Shown in pieces: positions 53,094-61,785 of a stretch of DNA of 64,000 nt; within the stretch, counting starts at the first letter, position 1, and each line of letters opens with the position of its first letter. Under the pieces are notes generated by a model, which saw only the letters and a list, made by a program, of their open reading frames with translations, was not told where the DNA came from and searched no databases. This DNA comes from JBHJHP01 sp042219855 (GTDB lineage Bacteria > Bacteroidota > Bacteroidia > Bacteroidales > UBA5342), in assembly GCF_042219855.1 (NCBI RefSeq), contig NZ_JBHJHP010000008.1, positions 124,001 to 188,000 of the forward strand, given 5' to 3'. The position numbers and the translations under genes were made by a program.

Positions 53094-53101
53094 TAATTTT
53101 G
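53094..53101 (+). promoter_or_regulatory. Candidate -7 element (TAATTTTG) for asd
   Basis: TAnnTTTG match 72 bp before the asd ATG. An in-frame TTG-type codon at 53125 is not needed. Confidence 0.45.
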
Positions 53102-53172
53102 CAAATCCAAATTAGTAGGTTTTTTTGAGTAATTTTTTACAATTTAAGTCACTTTTAAAAAAGAAACAAATT

Positions 53173-54180
53173 ATGAAAGTAGCAATTGTCGGTGTGAGTG
53201 GTGCCGTAGGTCAGGAATTCTTAAATGTTCTTGACGAAAGAAATTTCCCTCTTGATGAATTGGTGTTGTTTGGTAGTGAACGTAGTGCAGGAAAAGTATA
53301 TGAATTCAAGGGTAAAAAGCTGACTGTAAAAGAACTCAAACACAATGACGATTTTAAAGGTATTGATATAGCTCTGGTTTCTGCAGGCGGGGGAACGTCG
53401 AAAGATTTTGCTGACACCATCACAAAGCATGGAACGGTGATGATAGACAATTCGAGTGCCTTCAGAATGGATAAAGATGTGCCGTTGGTAGTTCCCGAAG
53501 TGAATCCGGAAGATGTAAATGACCGTCCGAGAAACATCATTGCCAATCCAAACTGTACAACTATTCAGATGGTAGTTGCGCTTAAGCCGCTGGAAGATAT
53601 TTCGCATATTAAGAAAATTCATGTGGCTACCTACCAGGCTGCCAGTGGAGCAGGGGCTATGGGAATGGCTGAACTTGAAAACCAGATTAAGCAGGTTGCC
53701 AACGGAGAAGAGGCAACGGTAGAAAAGTTTCAGTATCAGCTGGCCATGAATATCATTCCTCAGGTGGATGTTTTTACCGATAACGGTTACACCAAAGAGG
53801 AAATGAAAATGTACAACGAGACCAAGAAAATCATGCATTCTGATGTGGATGTCAGCTCAACCTGTGTACGTATTCCTGTAATGCGTAACCATTCTGAAGC
53901 GGTATGGATTGAAACAGAAGATGAGATCTCCCTGGAACAGGCTTATGAAGCGTTCAGCAAAGCGGATGGAATCACCCTGATGGACGATCCTGCCAACAAA
54001 AAGTATCCGATGCCGCTGTTCTGTGCCAGTGAAGATAATGTATTTGTAGGCAGAGTGAGAAAAGACCTGACAAATCCTAAAGGTTTAACATTCTGGTGTG
54101 TTGGTGATCAGATAAAAAAAGGTGCAGCATTAAATGCGGTTCAGATTGCCGAGTATCTGGTTAAGCATAAATTATTGTAG
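53173..54180 (+). CDS. asd: Aspartate-semialdehyde dehydrogenase
   Basis: 335 residues from the ATG at 53173 (KVAIVGVSGAVGQEFL). NADPH-dependent reduction of aspartyl phosphate to the semialdehyde for Lys/Met/Thr/peptidoglycan precursors. Nucleotide-binding GVSGAVGQ, phosphate loop SAGGGTSKDF, DNSSAFRMD, and catalytic Cys128 in ANPNCTTIQMVVAL. Strong terminator follows. Confidence 0.95.
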   Translation: MKVAIVGVSGAVGQEFLNVLDERNFPLDELVLFGSERSAGKVYEFKGKKLTVKELKHNDDFKGIDIALVSAGGGTSKDFADTITKHGTVMIDNSSAFRMDKDVPLVVPEVNPEDVNDRPRNIIANPNCTTIQMVVALKPLEDISHIKKIHVATYQAASGAGAMGMAELENQIKQVANGEEATVEKFQYQLAMNIIPQVDVFTDNGYTKEEMKMYNETKKIMHSDVDVSSTCVRIPVMRNHSEAVWIETEDEISLEQAYEAFSKADGITLMDDPANKKYPMPLFCASEDNVFVGRVRKDLTNPKGLTFWCVGDQIKKGAALNAVQIAEYLVKHKLL

Positions 54181-54200
54181 TAAAATTAAGTTCTTAATAT

Positions 54201-54230
54201 AAAGCTCCGGAGTATGCCGGAGCTTTTTTT
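54201..54230 (+). terminator. Intrinsic terminator after asd
   Basis: 8-bp stem agctccgg / ccggagct with a 6-nt loop and T7, 20 bp after the stop. Confidence 0.92.
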
Positions 54231-54287
54231 ATGCCTCATTTTAACATACATAAAGTATTTCTGATGTTAAAATTTTCGTTATTCTTC

Positions 54288-54295
54288 TATCTTTG
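54288..54295 (+). promoter_or_regulatory. Candidate -7 element (TATCTTTG) for tgt
   Basis: TAnnTTTG match ending 8 bp before the tgt ATG. Transcription would begin within a few bases of the start codon, giving a nearly leaderless mRNA. Confidence 0.6.
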
Positions 54296-54303
54296 CATCA
54301 TCT

Positions 54304-55434
54304 ATGGATTTTCAACTGATACAAACTGATTTACAAAGCAGTGCACGAGCGGGTCTTATTAAGACTGATCATGGTGAAATAGAAACACCAATTTTTATGC
54401 CTGTGGGAACTGTGGGCAGCGTAAAAGCGGTACATATTCCTGAGCTAGAAAATGAAGTACAGGCTCAGATTATTCTGGGGAATACCTATCATCTTTATCT
54501 GCGGCCCGGGCTTGAAATAATTGAAAAAGCCGGTGGACTGCATCAGTTTAATGGTTGGAAGAAACCCATTCTGACGGACAGTGGAGGATACCAGGTTTTT
54601 TCGCTGGCAGATAATCGTAAGCTAACCGAGGAAGGTGCCGTTTTCAGATCACACATAGATGGTTCTAAACATTTGTTTACACCGGAGAATGTGGTGGATA
54701 TTCAGCGCACAATCGGTGCAGATATCATAATGGCTCTTGATGAATGTCCTCCGGGAGATGCTGATAAAGCGTATGCAAAGAAATCGTTGGAGCTAACCCA
54801 TAGATGGCTGGATCGGGGCATAAATCAATTTGACGGTACTGAACCGAAATACGGCCATTCACAAACCTTTTTCCCAATTGTGCAGGGAGCAGGTTATCCG
54901 GATCTGAGACGCAAAAGCGCTGAGTTTATCGCCTCTAAAAACAGGGAAGGTAATGCCATTGGAGGCTTATCGGTTGGCGAACCTGCAGAGGTGATGTATG
55001 AAATGATAAGCGTGGTGAATGAGGTATTACCAAAAGATAAACCACGCTACCTTATGGGCGTGGGTACGCCGGCTAATATCCTGGAAGGCATTTCTCTGGG
55101 TGTGGATATGTTTGACTGTGTGATGCCAACACGAAACGGACGCAATGGAATGATATTTACCAGTGAAGGGATCATGAATATGCGCAATAAAAAGTGGAGC
55201 GACGATTTCACACCGCTTGATCCGGGCGGAACAGCCTTTGTTGACCGGATTTATTCCAGGTCGTATGTCCGCCATTTATTTGTTAGCGGGGAGATTTTAG
55301 GCATGCAGATTGCTTCCATCCATAATCTAGCGTTTTATCTCTGGCTGGTAAAAGAAGCCAGAAAACATATTCTTGAGGGCGATTTTGCTTCATGGAAAAC
55401 CGTAATGATGAAAAAAGTAACAACACGACTATAA
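54304..55434 (+). CDS. tgt: tRNA-guanine transglycosylase (queuosine)
   Basis: 376 residues. Exchanges guanine-34 for preQ1 in GUN-anticodon tRNAs. Catalytic-barrel motifs: PILTDSGGYQVFSL (Asp92), SHIDGSKH, DECPPGD, GGLSVGEP, and GVDMFDCVMPTRNGRNG with the nucleophile-type Asp. In the usual zinc site region, where C-x-C-x2-C is expected, the protein reads PLDPGGTAFVDRIYSRSYVRHL with no cysteine, although the later His in ASIHNLAF remains. It precedes the LptF/G-type gene by 9 bp and is likely cotranscribed. Confidence 0.93.
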   Translation: MDFQLIQTDLQSSARAGLIKTDHGEIETPIFMPVGTVGSVKAVHIPELENEVQAQIILGNTYHLYLRPGLEIIEKAGGLHQFNGWKKPILTDSGGYQVFSLADNRKLTEEGAVFRSHIDGSKHLFTPENVVDIQRTIGADIIMALDECPPGDADKAYAKKSLELTHRWLDRGINQFDGTEPKYGHSQTFFPIVQGAGYPDLRRKSAEFIASKNREGNAIGGLSVGEPAEVMYEMISVVNEVLPKDKPRYLMGVGTPANILEGISLGVDMFDCVMPTRNGRNGMIFTSEGIMNMRNKKWSDDFTPLDPGGTAFVDRIYSRSYVRHLFVSGEILGMQIASIHNLAFYLWLVKEARKHILEGDFASWKTVMMKKVTTRL

Positions 55435-55443
55435 TTCAGACTG

Positions 55444-56523
55444 GTGCTTAAAAAGATCGACATATACATCATTAAAAAGTTTCTCGGAACTTATTTTCTG
55501 GCCATATTACTCATAATAGGTATTGCTGTAGTATTTGATTTGTCCGAAAAACTGGATAATTTTCTCCAGAACGATGCACCCGTCAAGGCTATTATTTTTG
55601 ATTATTACCTGAATTTTATACCCTATTTTGCAAACCTTTTCAGTCCGTTATTTACGTTTATATCGGTTATCTACTTTACATCTAAACTGGCATACGATAC
55701 AGAGATTATTGCAATCCTTGCAGGAGGAGTGAGCTTTAAACGCCTGGTGAGGCCTTATATGATCAGTGCCGGTTTTATTGCATTAATGACCTTTTTGCTG
55801 AGTAGTTATGTCATTCCTCCGGCTAATATGAAACGGCTGATTTTTGAGGATAACTATTACAAGCAGCGTAAAAAAGAAGATACGCAGAATATTCATGTGG
55901 AGATTGAACCCGGTCTGTTCATTTCCATTAACAGATTCAGTTTCAGAAGTAAGATAGCGCGAAATATCTACCTTGAACGTTTTGACGGCAAAAAGCTGGT
56001 ATCCAGATTAGAAGCCACGTCGGGTAAGTTTGACGAAGAAACAGGAAAGTGGAAGTTTAATGATTATGAAATCCGAAATTTTGAACCCTGGAAGGAAGAT
56101 GTGGTCATGGGGAAGGAGATTGATACGACGCTGGACCTGACATTACAGGATTTTTATACCTACGACCGGTATTATGAAACACTGACAAATAATGAACTTG
56201 AAAAGTATATCAAAAAGCAAACAGACAGGGGCGTAGGTAATGTGGAGGAGTTTGTCATTGAGAAATACAACAGGTTTGCCAATTCATTCTCAGCTTTTAT
56301 TCTTACCCTTATTGGTGTTTCCATTTCTTCACGAAAAGTAAAAGGAGGTACCGGGCTTCATATGGGTCTAGGCTTGCTCCTGAGCTTTTCCTACATTCTC
56401 TTTTCAACTGTATCAACAACCTTTGCTATCAATGGAGAAATGAACATGTTGCTGGCGGTCTGGCTGCCCAATATCATTTATATTTTTATTGCCGCTTTCC
56501 TTTATAAATACGCACCTAAATAA
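55444..56523 (+). CDS. LptF/LptG-family (YjgP/YjgQ) permease
   Basis: 359 residues starting at a GTG. Six membrane segments: three in the first 120 residues (TYFLAILLIIGIAVVFDL, then two more), a periplasmic beta-jellyroll-like region of about 170 residues, then three more near the C-terminus (ANSFSAFILTLIGVSISS onward). N-terminal IDIYIIKKFLGTYF is typical. This family forms the inner-membrane part of the LPS export ABC complex with LptB and LptC. LptB and a second permease are not in the window. Its stop abuts the converging channel gene. Confidence 0.88.
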   Translation: MLKKIDIYIIKKFLGTYFLAILLIIGIAVVFDLSEKLDNFLQNDAPVKAIIFDYYLNFIPYFANLFSPLFTFISVIYFTSKLAYDTEIIAILAGGVSFKRLVRPYMISAGFIALMTFLLSSYVIPPANMKRLIFEDNYYKQRKKEDTQNIHVEIEPGLFISINRFSFRSKIARNIYLERFDGKKLVSRLEATSGKFDEETGKWKFNDYEIRNFEPWKEDVVMGKEIDTTLDLTLQDFYTYDRYYETLTNNELEKYIKKQTDRGVGNVEEFVIEKYNRFANSFSAFILTLIGVSISSRKVKGGTGLHMGLGLLLSFSYILFSTVSTTFAINGEMNMLLAVWLPNIIYIFIAAFLYKYAPK

Positions 56524-57549
56524 TTACTGGGCTATCAGAATTTCTTTCATTTTTCTGATTTGTTCAGGGGATCCCAACACAAATAACTGATCCGTTTGAG
56601 ATAATTCGAAATCAGCAGATGGGTTAAAAACAAAACTACCTTCTTCTGTTTTGACCCCCACAATATTTACTCCCGTTTTATCGCGCAGACCCAGATCTTT
56701 GATTTTGGTTCCCGGAACATTTTCCGACATCAGTTCGCAGGGAACCATTTCAAGGCTGACATCTTTGGCGCTTTGTAATAAAACATATTCCCAGAACTCA
56801 ACTACATCGGGTTGAGCCACCAGTTTGGCCATACGCTGACCGCCAATACGGTCCGGCATAATTACATTGTCGGCTCCGGCCCTTCTCAGTTTCATATCTG
56901 ACTTAAAATCCGACGCACGGCTGATGATTTTTATGGTTGGGTTCATTTCCCGGGCGGTAAGCACCACATAAATGTTATCCGCATCATTCGGCAGTGCCGT
57001 AATTAAGGCCTTGGCTTTCATGATCTGTGCTTCATTCAGCACCTCTTCAGACGCTGCATCACCCTGGATAAATAAACGCTCAGGATTTTCGCGGATCCGC
57101 TCAACCACATTATCCCGTTTTTCAATCACGATAAAATCAATATGGTGGTCTGCCAGTTCTTCCACAGCCTGAAAACCGTTTCGCCCATAGCCGCAAACAA
57201 TCACATGATCCTTGAGTTTTGTAATCTGCTTTTTCACGTTATAGTCTTTAATTTTTTGTCTGAAGTAACCATCCAGCAGAAGCCTTGTAAAATGCGTAAC
57301 AGCATAACCAATGACAAAAATACTGTAGATGATGATAAACATGGTAAACCACTTACCCGTGTCATGTAACGGGCTTACCTCCCTGTATCCAACAGTAGCT
57401 GCTGTTATAACGGTCATATAAAGGGCATCGGTTATGGAATAACCTTCAATAAACATATACCCGGTAGTGCCAATAACAAAAAGGCCAATCACCAGAATAA
57501 GCGTTATGAATACGTCCTTAAAACCAACTACCGTTTTTACACGCTTCAT
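56524..57549 (-). CDS. Potassium channel with TrkA-N (RCK) and TrkA-C domains
   Basis: 341 residues. Two membrane segments (about 11-32 and 67-90) flank a pore helix and filter. The filter reads TAATVGYREV at 50-58, with Arg56 where K+ channels have the second Gly (TVGYG). The RCK/TrkA-N domain begins HVIVCGYGRNGFQAVEEL with GxGxxG, and a C-terminal TrkA-C domain follows (NPSADFELSQTDQLFVLGSPEQI). Gates ion flow by NAD(H) or nucleotide binding in relatives. Overlaps the DUF2851 gene by 4 bp and is translated after it. Confidence 0.88.
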   Translation of the reverse strand: MKRVKTVVGFKDVFITLILVIGLFVIGTTGYMFIEGYSITDALYMTVITAATVGYREVSPLHDTGKWFTMFIIIYSIFVIGYAVTHFTRLLLDGYFRQKIKDYNVKKQITKLKDHVIVCGYGRNGFQAVEELADHHIDFIVIEKRDNVVERIRENPERLFIQGDAASEEVLNEAQIMKAKALITALPNDADNIYVVLTAREMNPTIKIISRASDFKSDMKLRRAGADNVIMPDRIGGQRMAKLVAQPDVVEFWEYVLLQSAKDVSLEMVPCELMSENVPGTKIKDLGLRDKTGVNIVGVKTEEGSFVFNPSADFELSQTDQLFVLGSPEQIRKMKEILIAQ

Positions 57550-58826
57550 CCTTTCTTAGTTAAGATTTGATGTCCTATCTGACAAGATAAGCATTTTTTT
57601 ACTTTGCAGTAATTATTATACAAATATATTAAAGCCTGCGATTGAAAAGCGTTTTCCGGCACAATATTATGTGTGCCCCACCTGTTTATAATGCTGTTTT
57701 TTTCAGGTTTTATTTTCTCCAGTAAAGCCAGTGATCTGCTGACATATATATCCTTGCCAACCGACTTGCCATAGGTGAATAAGAAAGGAACTATGGTGTT
57801 CAGTATAATCAGTGTTTTTGATGTTTGACCTAGCTTTCGTTTTCCGGGTGACGTTTTTGGGGCAATGTTGAATCGGTAATGATTTGCCCAATAGTCATTG
57901 GCCTCTGCAGATATAAGTTGAAAAATTTCATCCGGGTTTCCGGCTTCCAGTATTCCGGAGAGCAAAGCTTGCTGCCCATGCAGTAAGTTGCACAGTTGTG
58001 CAATTCTGACCGTAGGGAAATTATTTGGCCGTAACCGCATAAAGTGCCACATATGCCTTTCAAGTGGTTTGAGCCGGTACTTGGTAGCAAGAAACAAATA
58101 TTCTTTCCGAAGGCTGTTGTAATAGTCGTCTTCGGCCAGCATTTCATCCAGAAATCCAGCCTGCCCGAATAGTAACGCTTCAACCTGAAAAAGGCTGTCG
58201 CTGTGTTTTAGGATGATATTCAGAGGGAGTGATTTTGCCAGTAATTCAAACGGTTCACTGTTGATACCAAAACCAAAATTGCGGGTAAGCAGAATATAAA
58301 ATGTTTCATTCCAGTTGTTGTGATTTCTTAACAATAAATCACATATTGTTGCATACTTTTTTTCCAGTTTTTCGTATAATATAGTAGTGAGCCATGAAAA
58401 TAAATATATTTCTTTTATATTGTGCAGGTTTTGACCGCAGGGGATGGCGGTTACTCGCATTAAAAGAGAATTATATTCGTTGACAAGGGAGGATGAGATC
58501 TGCATTACAAGTGTGGGGATTCGGTTTTTTAGCTCATTGTATGTCGGCTGGTCGTAGGAGTGAACCACATGCAGGATAACATTGTTATACTGTTTGTTAG
58601 TATGGTGTTTGTGCCTTATCCAATCACTGGAACAGGCATGAATTTCAATGTTCCCCACCCACAGGGTGCCGTCTATTTTGACTTTAGCATTAAAGAAGTC
58701 AGGCCCGCTATCGTGGTTTAGCTGACCCGGATCAATAACCTCTATTCTCTCATTAGTGTCAGTTAGCAATTCCACTTGCGAATATAGCTTATAGAGCCAG
58801 GCAAATTGGAGTAAGTCTTCTTTCAT
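57546..58826 (-). CDS. DUF2851 family protein
   Basis: 426 residues. N-terminal segment LTDTNERIEVIDPGQLNHDSG then GPDFFNAKVKIDGTLWVGNIEIH is the conserved DUF2851 motif. The spacing of acidic residues followed by E-x-H is reminiscent of PD-(D/E)xK nuclease cores, though that is weak. C-terminal VKKCLSCQIGHQ could be metal binding. Standard family length. Translationally coupled with the channel gene, and common in Bacteroidota. Function unknown. Confidence 0.85.
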   Translation of the reverse strand: MKEDLLQFAWLYKLYSQVELLTDTNERIEVIDPGQLNHDSGPDFFNAKVKIDGTLWVGNIEIHACSSDWIRHKHHTNKQYNNVILHVVHSYDQPTYNELKNRIPTLVMQISSSLVNEYNSLLMRVTAIPCGQNLHNIKEIYLFSWLTTILYEKLEKKYATICDLLLRNHNNWNETFYILLTRNFGFGINSEPFELLAKSLPLNIILKHSDSLFQVEALLFGQAGFLDEMLAEDDYYNSLRKEYLFLATKYRLKPLERHMWHFMRLRPNNFPTVRIAQLCNLLHGQQALLSGILEAGNPDEIFQLISAEANDYWANHYRFNIAPKTSPGKRKLGQTSKTLIILNTIVPFLFTYGKSVGKDIYVSRSLALLEKIKPEKNSIINRWGTHNIVPENAFQSQALIYLYNNYCKVKKCLSCQIGHQILTKKG

Positions 58827-58911
58827 GGTTTTATCATTTAGAGTGTGAGGTAAATATACAAAAAGTATCTAAATTTTTGTATAAATGCGTTGATAATCAA
58901 ATTAATGTGTT

Positions 58912-59496
58912 ATGGGAGCAAAGGATATTAAAGGGGAAAAATGGAAGCCAGTGTGGTTTGAAAATATTCATCCGGACGAAAAGTATGAGGTTTCTGATTT
59001 TGGACGGATTCGTCGGTGGAAACCCAAACATGATGACTGGAAAATTTTGAGTACATCAAATCAGAGGAAGGATGGTACCGGGTATCATTACTTCAGGTTT
59101 AAAGGTGCCGATAATCAATTACGGACAAAATCTGTTCACCGTCTGGTGGCTTTGGCTTTTGTGTCAAAACCATCACCGGAGCATGATTTTGTGTGTCATG
59201 TTGATTATAACAAGGGCAACAACAGAGCAGATAATCTGAAATGGGTTACCCGTTCAGAGCTGGTTAAACATAACCAGGAGAACCCTAAAGTTATTGCCGG
59301 TCATAAACGGACCTTAGGTCTTGTGCGCCGTGCAAAGCTTAGTGAGTCGGATGTGATCAGGTTAAAGAAAAAGCTGAAAAGAGGTAAAACCAAGGTGCAT
59401 ACTCTTGCCAAGGAGTTTGGTATTACAGAGGTTCAGGTTAACCGGATAAAAAAAGGTGAAAACTGGAAACACATCACCATTGATGATAAGGATTAA
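58912..59496 (+). CDS. NUMOD4 / HNH endonuclease with C-terminal HTH
   Basis: 194 residues. NUMOD4 motif EKWKPVWFENIHPDEKYEVS near 9-30. An HNH_3-type zinc-binding loop follows: SVHRLVALAFV then CHVDYNKGNNRADNLKWVT (His, Asp, Asn-Asn, Trp). A C-terminal HTH-like region is LAKEFGITEVQVNRIKKGENW. These match homing-type or phage-associated endonucleases. It is free-standing, not inside an intron, and no phage genes are nearby. Stop overlaps the converging mtnP gene by 4 bp. Confidence 0.88.
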   Translation: MGAKDIKGEKWKPVWFENIHPDEKYEVSDFGRIRRWKPKHDDWKILSTSNQRKDGTGYHYFRFKGADNQLRTKSVHRLVALAFVSKPSPEHDFVCHVDYNKGNNRADNLKWVTRSELVKHNQENPKVIAGHKRTLGLVRRAKLSESDVIRLKKKLKRGKTKVHTLAKEFGITEVQVNRIKKGENWKHITIDDKD

Positions 59497-60233
59497 CAGT
59501 TCGCAACTGCACTGCAGAGTATCTTTATCATGTTTTCAGTGTTTTGTTTAAATATTTCAATAACAGCCTGCCAGGTAACAGGTTCTTCGTCTGTTTTCCA
59601 GCAATCGTAATCTGTTGCCATGGCTATTGCTGCATAAGGTAATCCTGCTTCATTAGCCAGAATAACTTCAGGAGCTGTGGACATATTGATGATGTCTGCT
59701 CCCCAGGATCTGAACATGTTTGATTCAGCCCGGGTGGAAAACCGGGGACCTTCTATTGTTACAATAGTGCCCTTCGGATGGTAATTGACAGGCATACTTT
59801 TACAGGTTGCAACTAACAGCTTTCGTAAGCCGTCATCAAAGGGATCAGCCATCGGTGTGTGATGCATCTCACCCGGTTTGAAGGTATCATAAAAAGTAGT
59901 GGCGCGATGTCTCGTCATATCTATAAACTGATCCGCCACGACAAAATCCCCACGATGTATCTCTTCTCTTAAACTTCCACAGGCAGTCGTGGCAAGAATT
60001 CCTGAACATCCAAGTTCTTTTAAGAGCCAGATATTAGCTCTGTTATTGACATGCGTCGGAGAAATGGTGTGTTTTTTGCCATGTCTCGAAATCAATATCA
60101 CTTCTTTACCTTCAATGTAGCCCTTAGTATATAGAACATCTCCATAAGGCGTGACGGAATGTTCTTCGCTTGCGTTTGTAAGAATTTCAGGATTTTCCAG
60201 TCCCGAGCCACCAATAATTGCTATAGGATTCAT
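59493..60233 (-). CDS. mtnP: S-methyl-5'-thioadenosine phosphorylase
   Basis: 246 residues, PNP/MTAP family. Phosphorolyses MTA to adenine and methylthioribose-1-phosphate. Motifs: AIIGGSGLENPEIL; SRHGKKHTISPTHVNNRANIW; ATTACGSLREEIHRGDFVV; GTIVTIEGPRFSTRAES; NMSTAPEVILANEAGL; and ATDYDCW. Members may also act on other nucleosides such as inosine. It overlaps the metal permease gene by 4 bp. Confidence 0.92.
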   Translation of the reverse strand: MNPIAIIGGSGLENPEILTNASEEHSVTPYGDVLYTKGYIEGKEVILISRHGKKHTISPTHVNNRANIWLLKELGCSGILATTACGSLREEIHRGDFVVADQFIDMTRHRATTFYDTFKPGEMHHTPMADPFDDGLRKLLVATCKSMPVNYHPKGTIVTIEGPRFSTRAESNMFRSWGADIINMSTAPEVILANEAGLPYAAIAMATDYDCWKTDEEPVTWQAVIEIFKQNTENMIKILCSAVANC

Positions 60234-61039
60234 ATCAGGCGTTTTAGTAAGCGCGCCAGCGCATAAACAATAATCAGAACAGATATGATAACCGGTCCTG
60301 TAATCAAATCAAAATTATATGATATCAGAAGGCCGCTTAAAGTGGCAAAGATGCCAATGATGATTGATCCGAAAATAATTTTTTTGAAATTACGGGTAAA
60401 CAGGTTGGCTGTTTCCTGTGGTATGGAGAGCAATGCAAGAATGAGAATAATACCTACAACCCGGATTGTTATGACAACGGTTGCTGCCGTTAAAATAATC
60501 AGCAGGCTGTTAATAAGGTTTACAGGAATATGTCTGACCCTTGCAAAATCCTCGTCAAACGAGGTGATCAGTATTGTATTATAGTAAAACACAAAAAAAA
60601 GCGTGGTAACAAGAACCAGTCCTGCCATCAACCACAGTTCTGACGAGTTGATGGTAAGAATGTTGCCCAAAAGATAGGACATCAGATCGGGAGAATATCC
60701 CGGTTTCAGCGAAACCAGCAGAATGCCGGCGGCCATACCGGCGGACCATGCCACCGCAATAACAGAGTCTTTTCTGAACTTAAAGCGGTGTGATACGTGT
60801 TCAATGCCCAGTCCGGCAAGGATGGCAAATGCAGCACCCGAAAATATGGGGTTAAAACCAAGGTAGTATCCAAGGCCTATTCCTCCGAATGCGGCATGTG
60901 ATAATCCTCCACTGACAAAGACCATTTTTTTAGCAACGATGTAGGTGCCTATAATACCGCATAAAATGCTTGCCAAAAGACTACCCAGAAGCGCATTCGT
61001 GAAAAACCGGTAATCAAATAAACTCAGTAAATCATTCAT
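60230..61039 (-). CDS. znuB: Metal (zinc-type) ABC transporter permease
   Basis: 269 residues with about 8 membrane segments, ABC-3 family. N-terminal RFFTNALLGSLLASILCGIIGTYIVAKKMVFVSGGLSHAAFGGIGLGYYLG is the family hallmark (the S-H-x-x-x-x-G motif). VVGIILILALLSIPQETANL follows near residue 190. Works with the ATPase and binding protein of the same operon. Confidence 0.9.
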   Translation of the reverse strand: MNDLLSLFDYRFFTNALLGSLLASILCGIIGTYIVAKKMVFVSGGLSHAAFGGIGLGYYLGFNPIFSGAAFAILAGLGIEHVSHRFKFRKDSVIAVAWSAGMAAGILLVSLKPGYSPDLMSYLLGNILTINSSELWLMAGLVLVTTLFFVFYYNTILITSFDEDFARVRHIPVNLINSLLIILTAATVVITIRVVGIILILALLSIPQETANLFTRNFKKIIFGSIIIGIFATLSGLLISYNFDLITGPVIISVLIIVYALARLLKRLI

Positions 61040-61784
61040 GAATGTGGGTTTTTAATACACGATGAGGCACCTTGCCGTGTGTGATAAGTTCAACAGGACA
61101 CTGATAACTTTCCAGCATTTCTTCGGTAATTTCATTATTGGGATGGTAATGCATAGTGTAATTGATACATGCAATGGTTTTTACATAACTCGATATAATT
61201 CCCAGATCGTGTGAAACCAAAATAATAGCCATTCGTGTATTCAAATCGTTCAGAATAGAATATAACATATCCTCAGAATGTTGATCAAGATATGTATTGG
61301 GTTCATCCAAAAGTAAAAGATCCGGGTTCGAGATAATAGCCCTTCCCAATAACGCCCGCTGCATCTCTCCACCGGAGATTTCTGAGATGGCTGCTCCTTT
61401 AAGGTGTGTAAGATGAAGTTGCTCAAGAAGTGCGTCTGTTTCTCTCAGATCTTTTTTACTGTATCTCATGCTCCATTTTTTACTGGTTCCGGAGGCCACA
61501 ACTTCCCTTACCCGAATTGGAAACTGCTGGTCGATCTGGTTTTTCTGCGCCAGGTATCCAACCCTCAGCTTATCAGATGGTTTATTGTTACGGTAAGCCT
61601 GCATTTTACCGCGCTCTGGTTGCAGCAGTCCCACAATAACCTTTACCAGGGTTGTTTTACCCCCGCCGTTAGGGCCAATGAAACCAATAAAGTCATTTTG
61701 ATTGATGGTTAAGGAGATGCCTTCAATGGCTCTTTTTTTATCGTAACCGGCACTAATATCACTAAGTTCCAGAATTTTTGACAT
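61032..61784 (-). CDS. znuC: Metal (zinc-type) ABC transporter ATP-binding protein
   Basis: 250 residues. Walker A GPNGGGKTT at 37-45, Q-loop YLAQKNQ, signature ISGGEMQRALLGRAI, Walker B LLLLDEPNTYLD, and switch His in ILVSHDLGII. Powers import with the permease, overlapping it by 8 bp. Confidence 0.92.
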   Translation of the reverse strand: MSKILELSDISAGYDKKRAIEGISLTINQNDFIGFIGPNGGGKTTLVKVIVGLLQPERGKMQAYRNNKPSDKLRVGYLAQKNQIDQQFPIRVREVVASGTSKKWSMRYSKKDLRETDALLEQLHLTHLKGAAISEISGGEMQRALLGRAIISNPDLLLLDEPNTYLDQHSEDMLYSILNDLNTRMAIILVSHDLGIISSYVKTIACINYTMHYHPNNEITEEMLESYQCPVELITHGKVPHRVLKTHIHE

Positions 61785-61785
61785 G

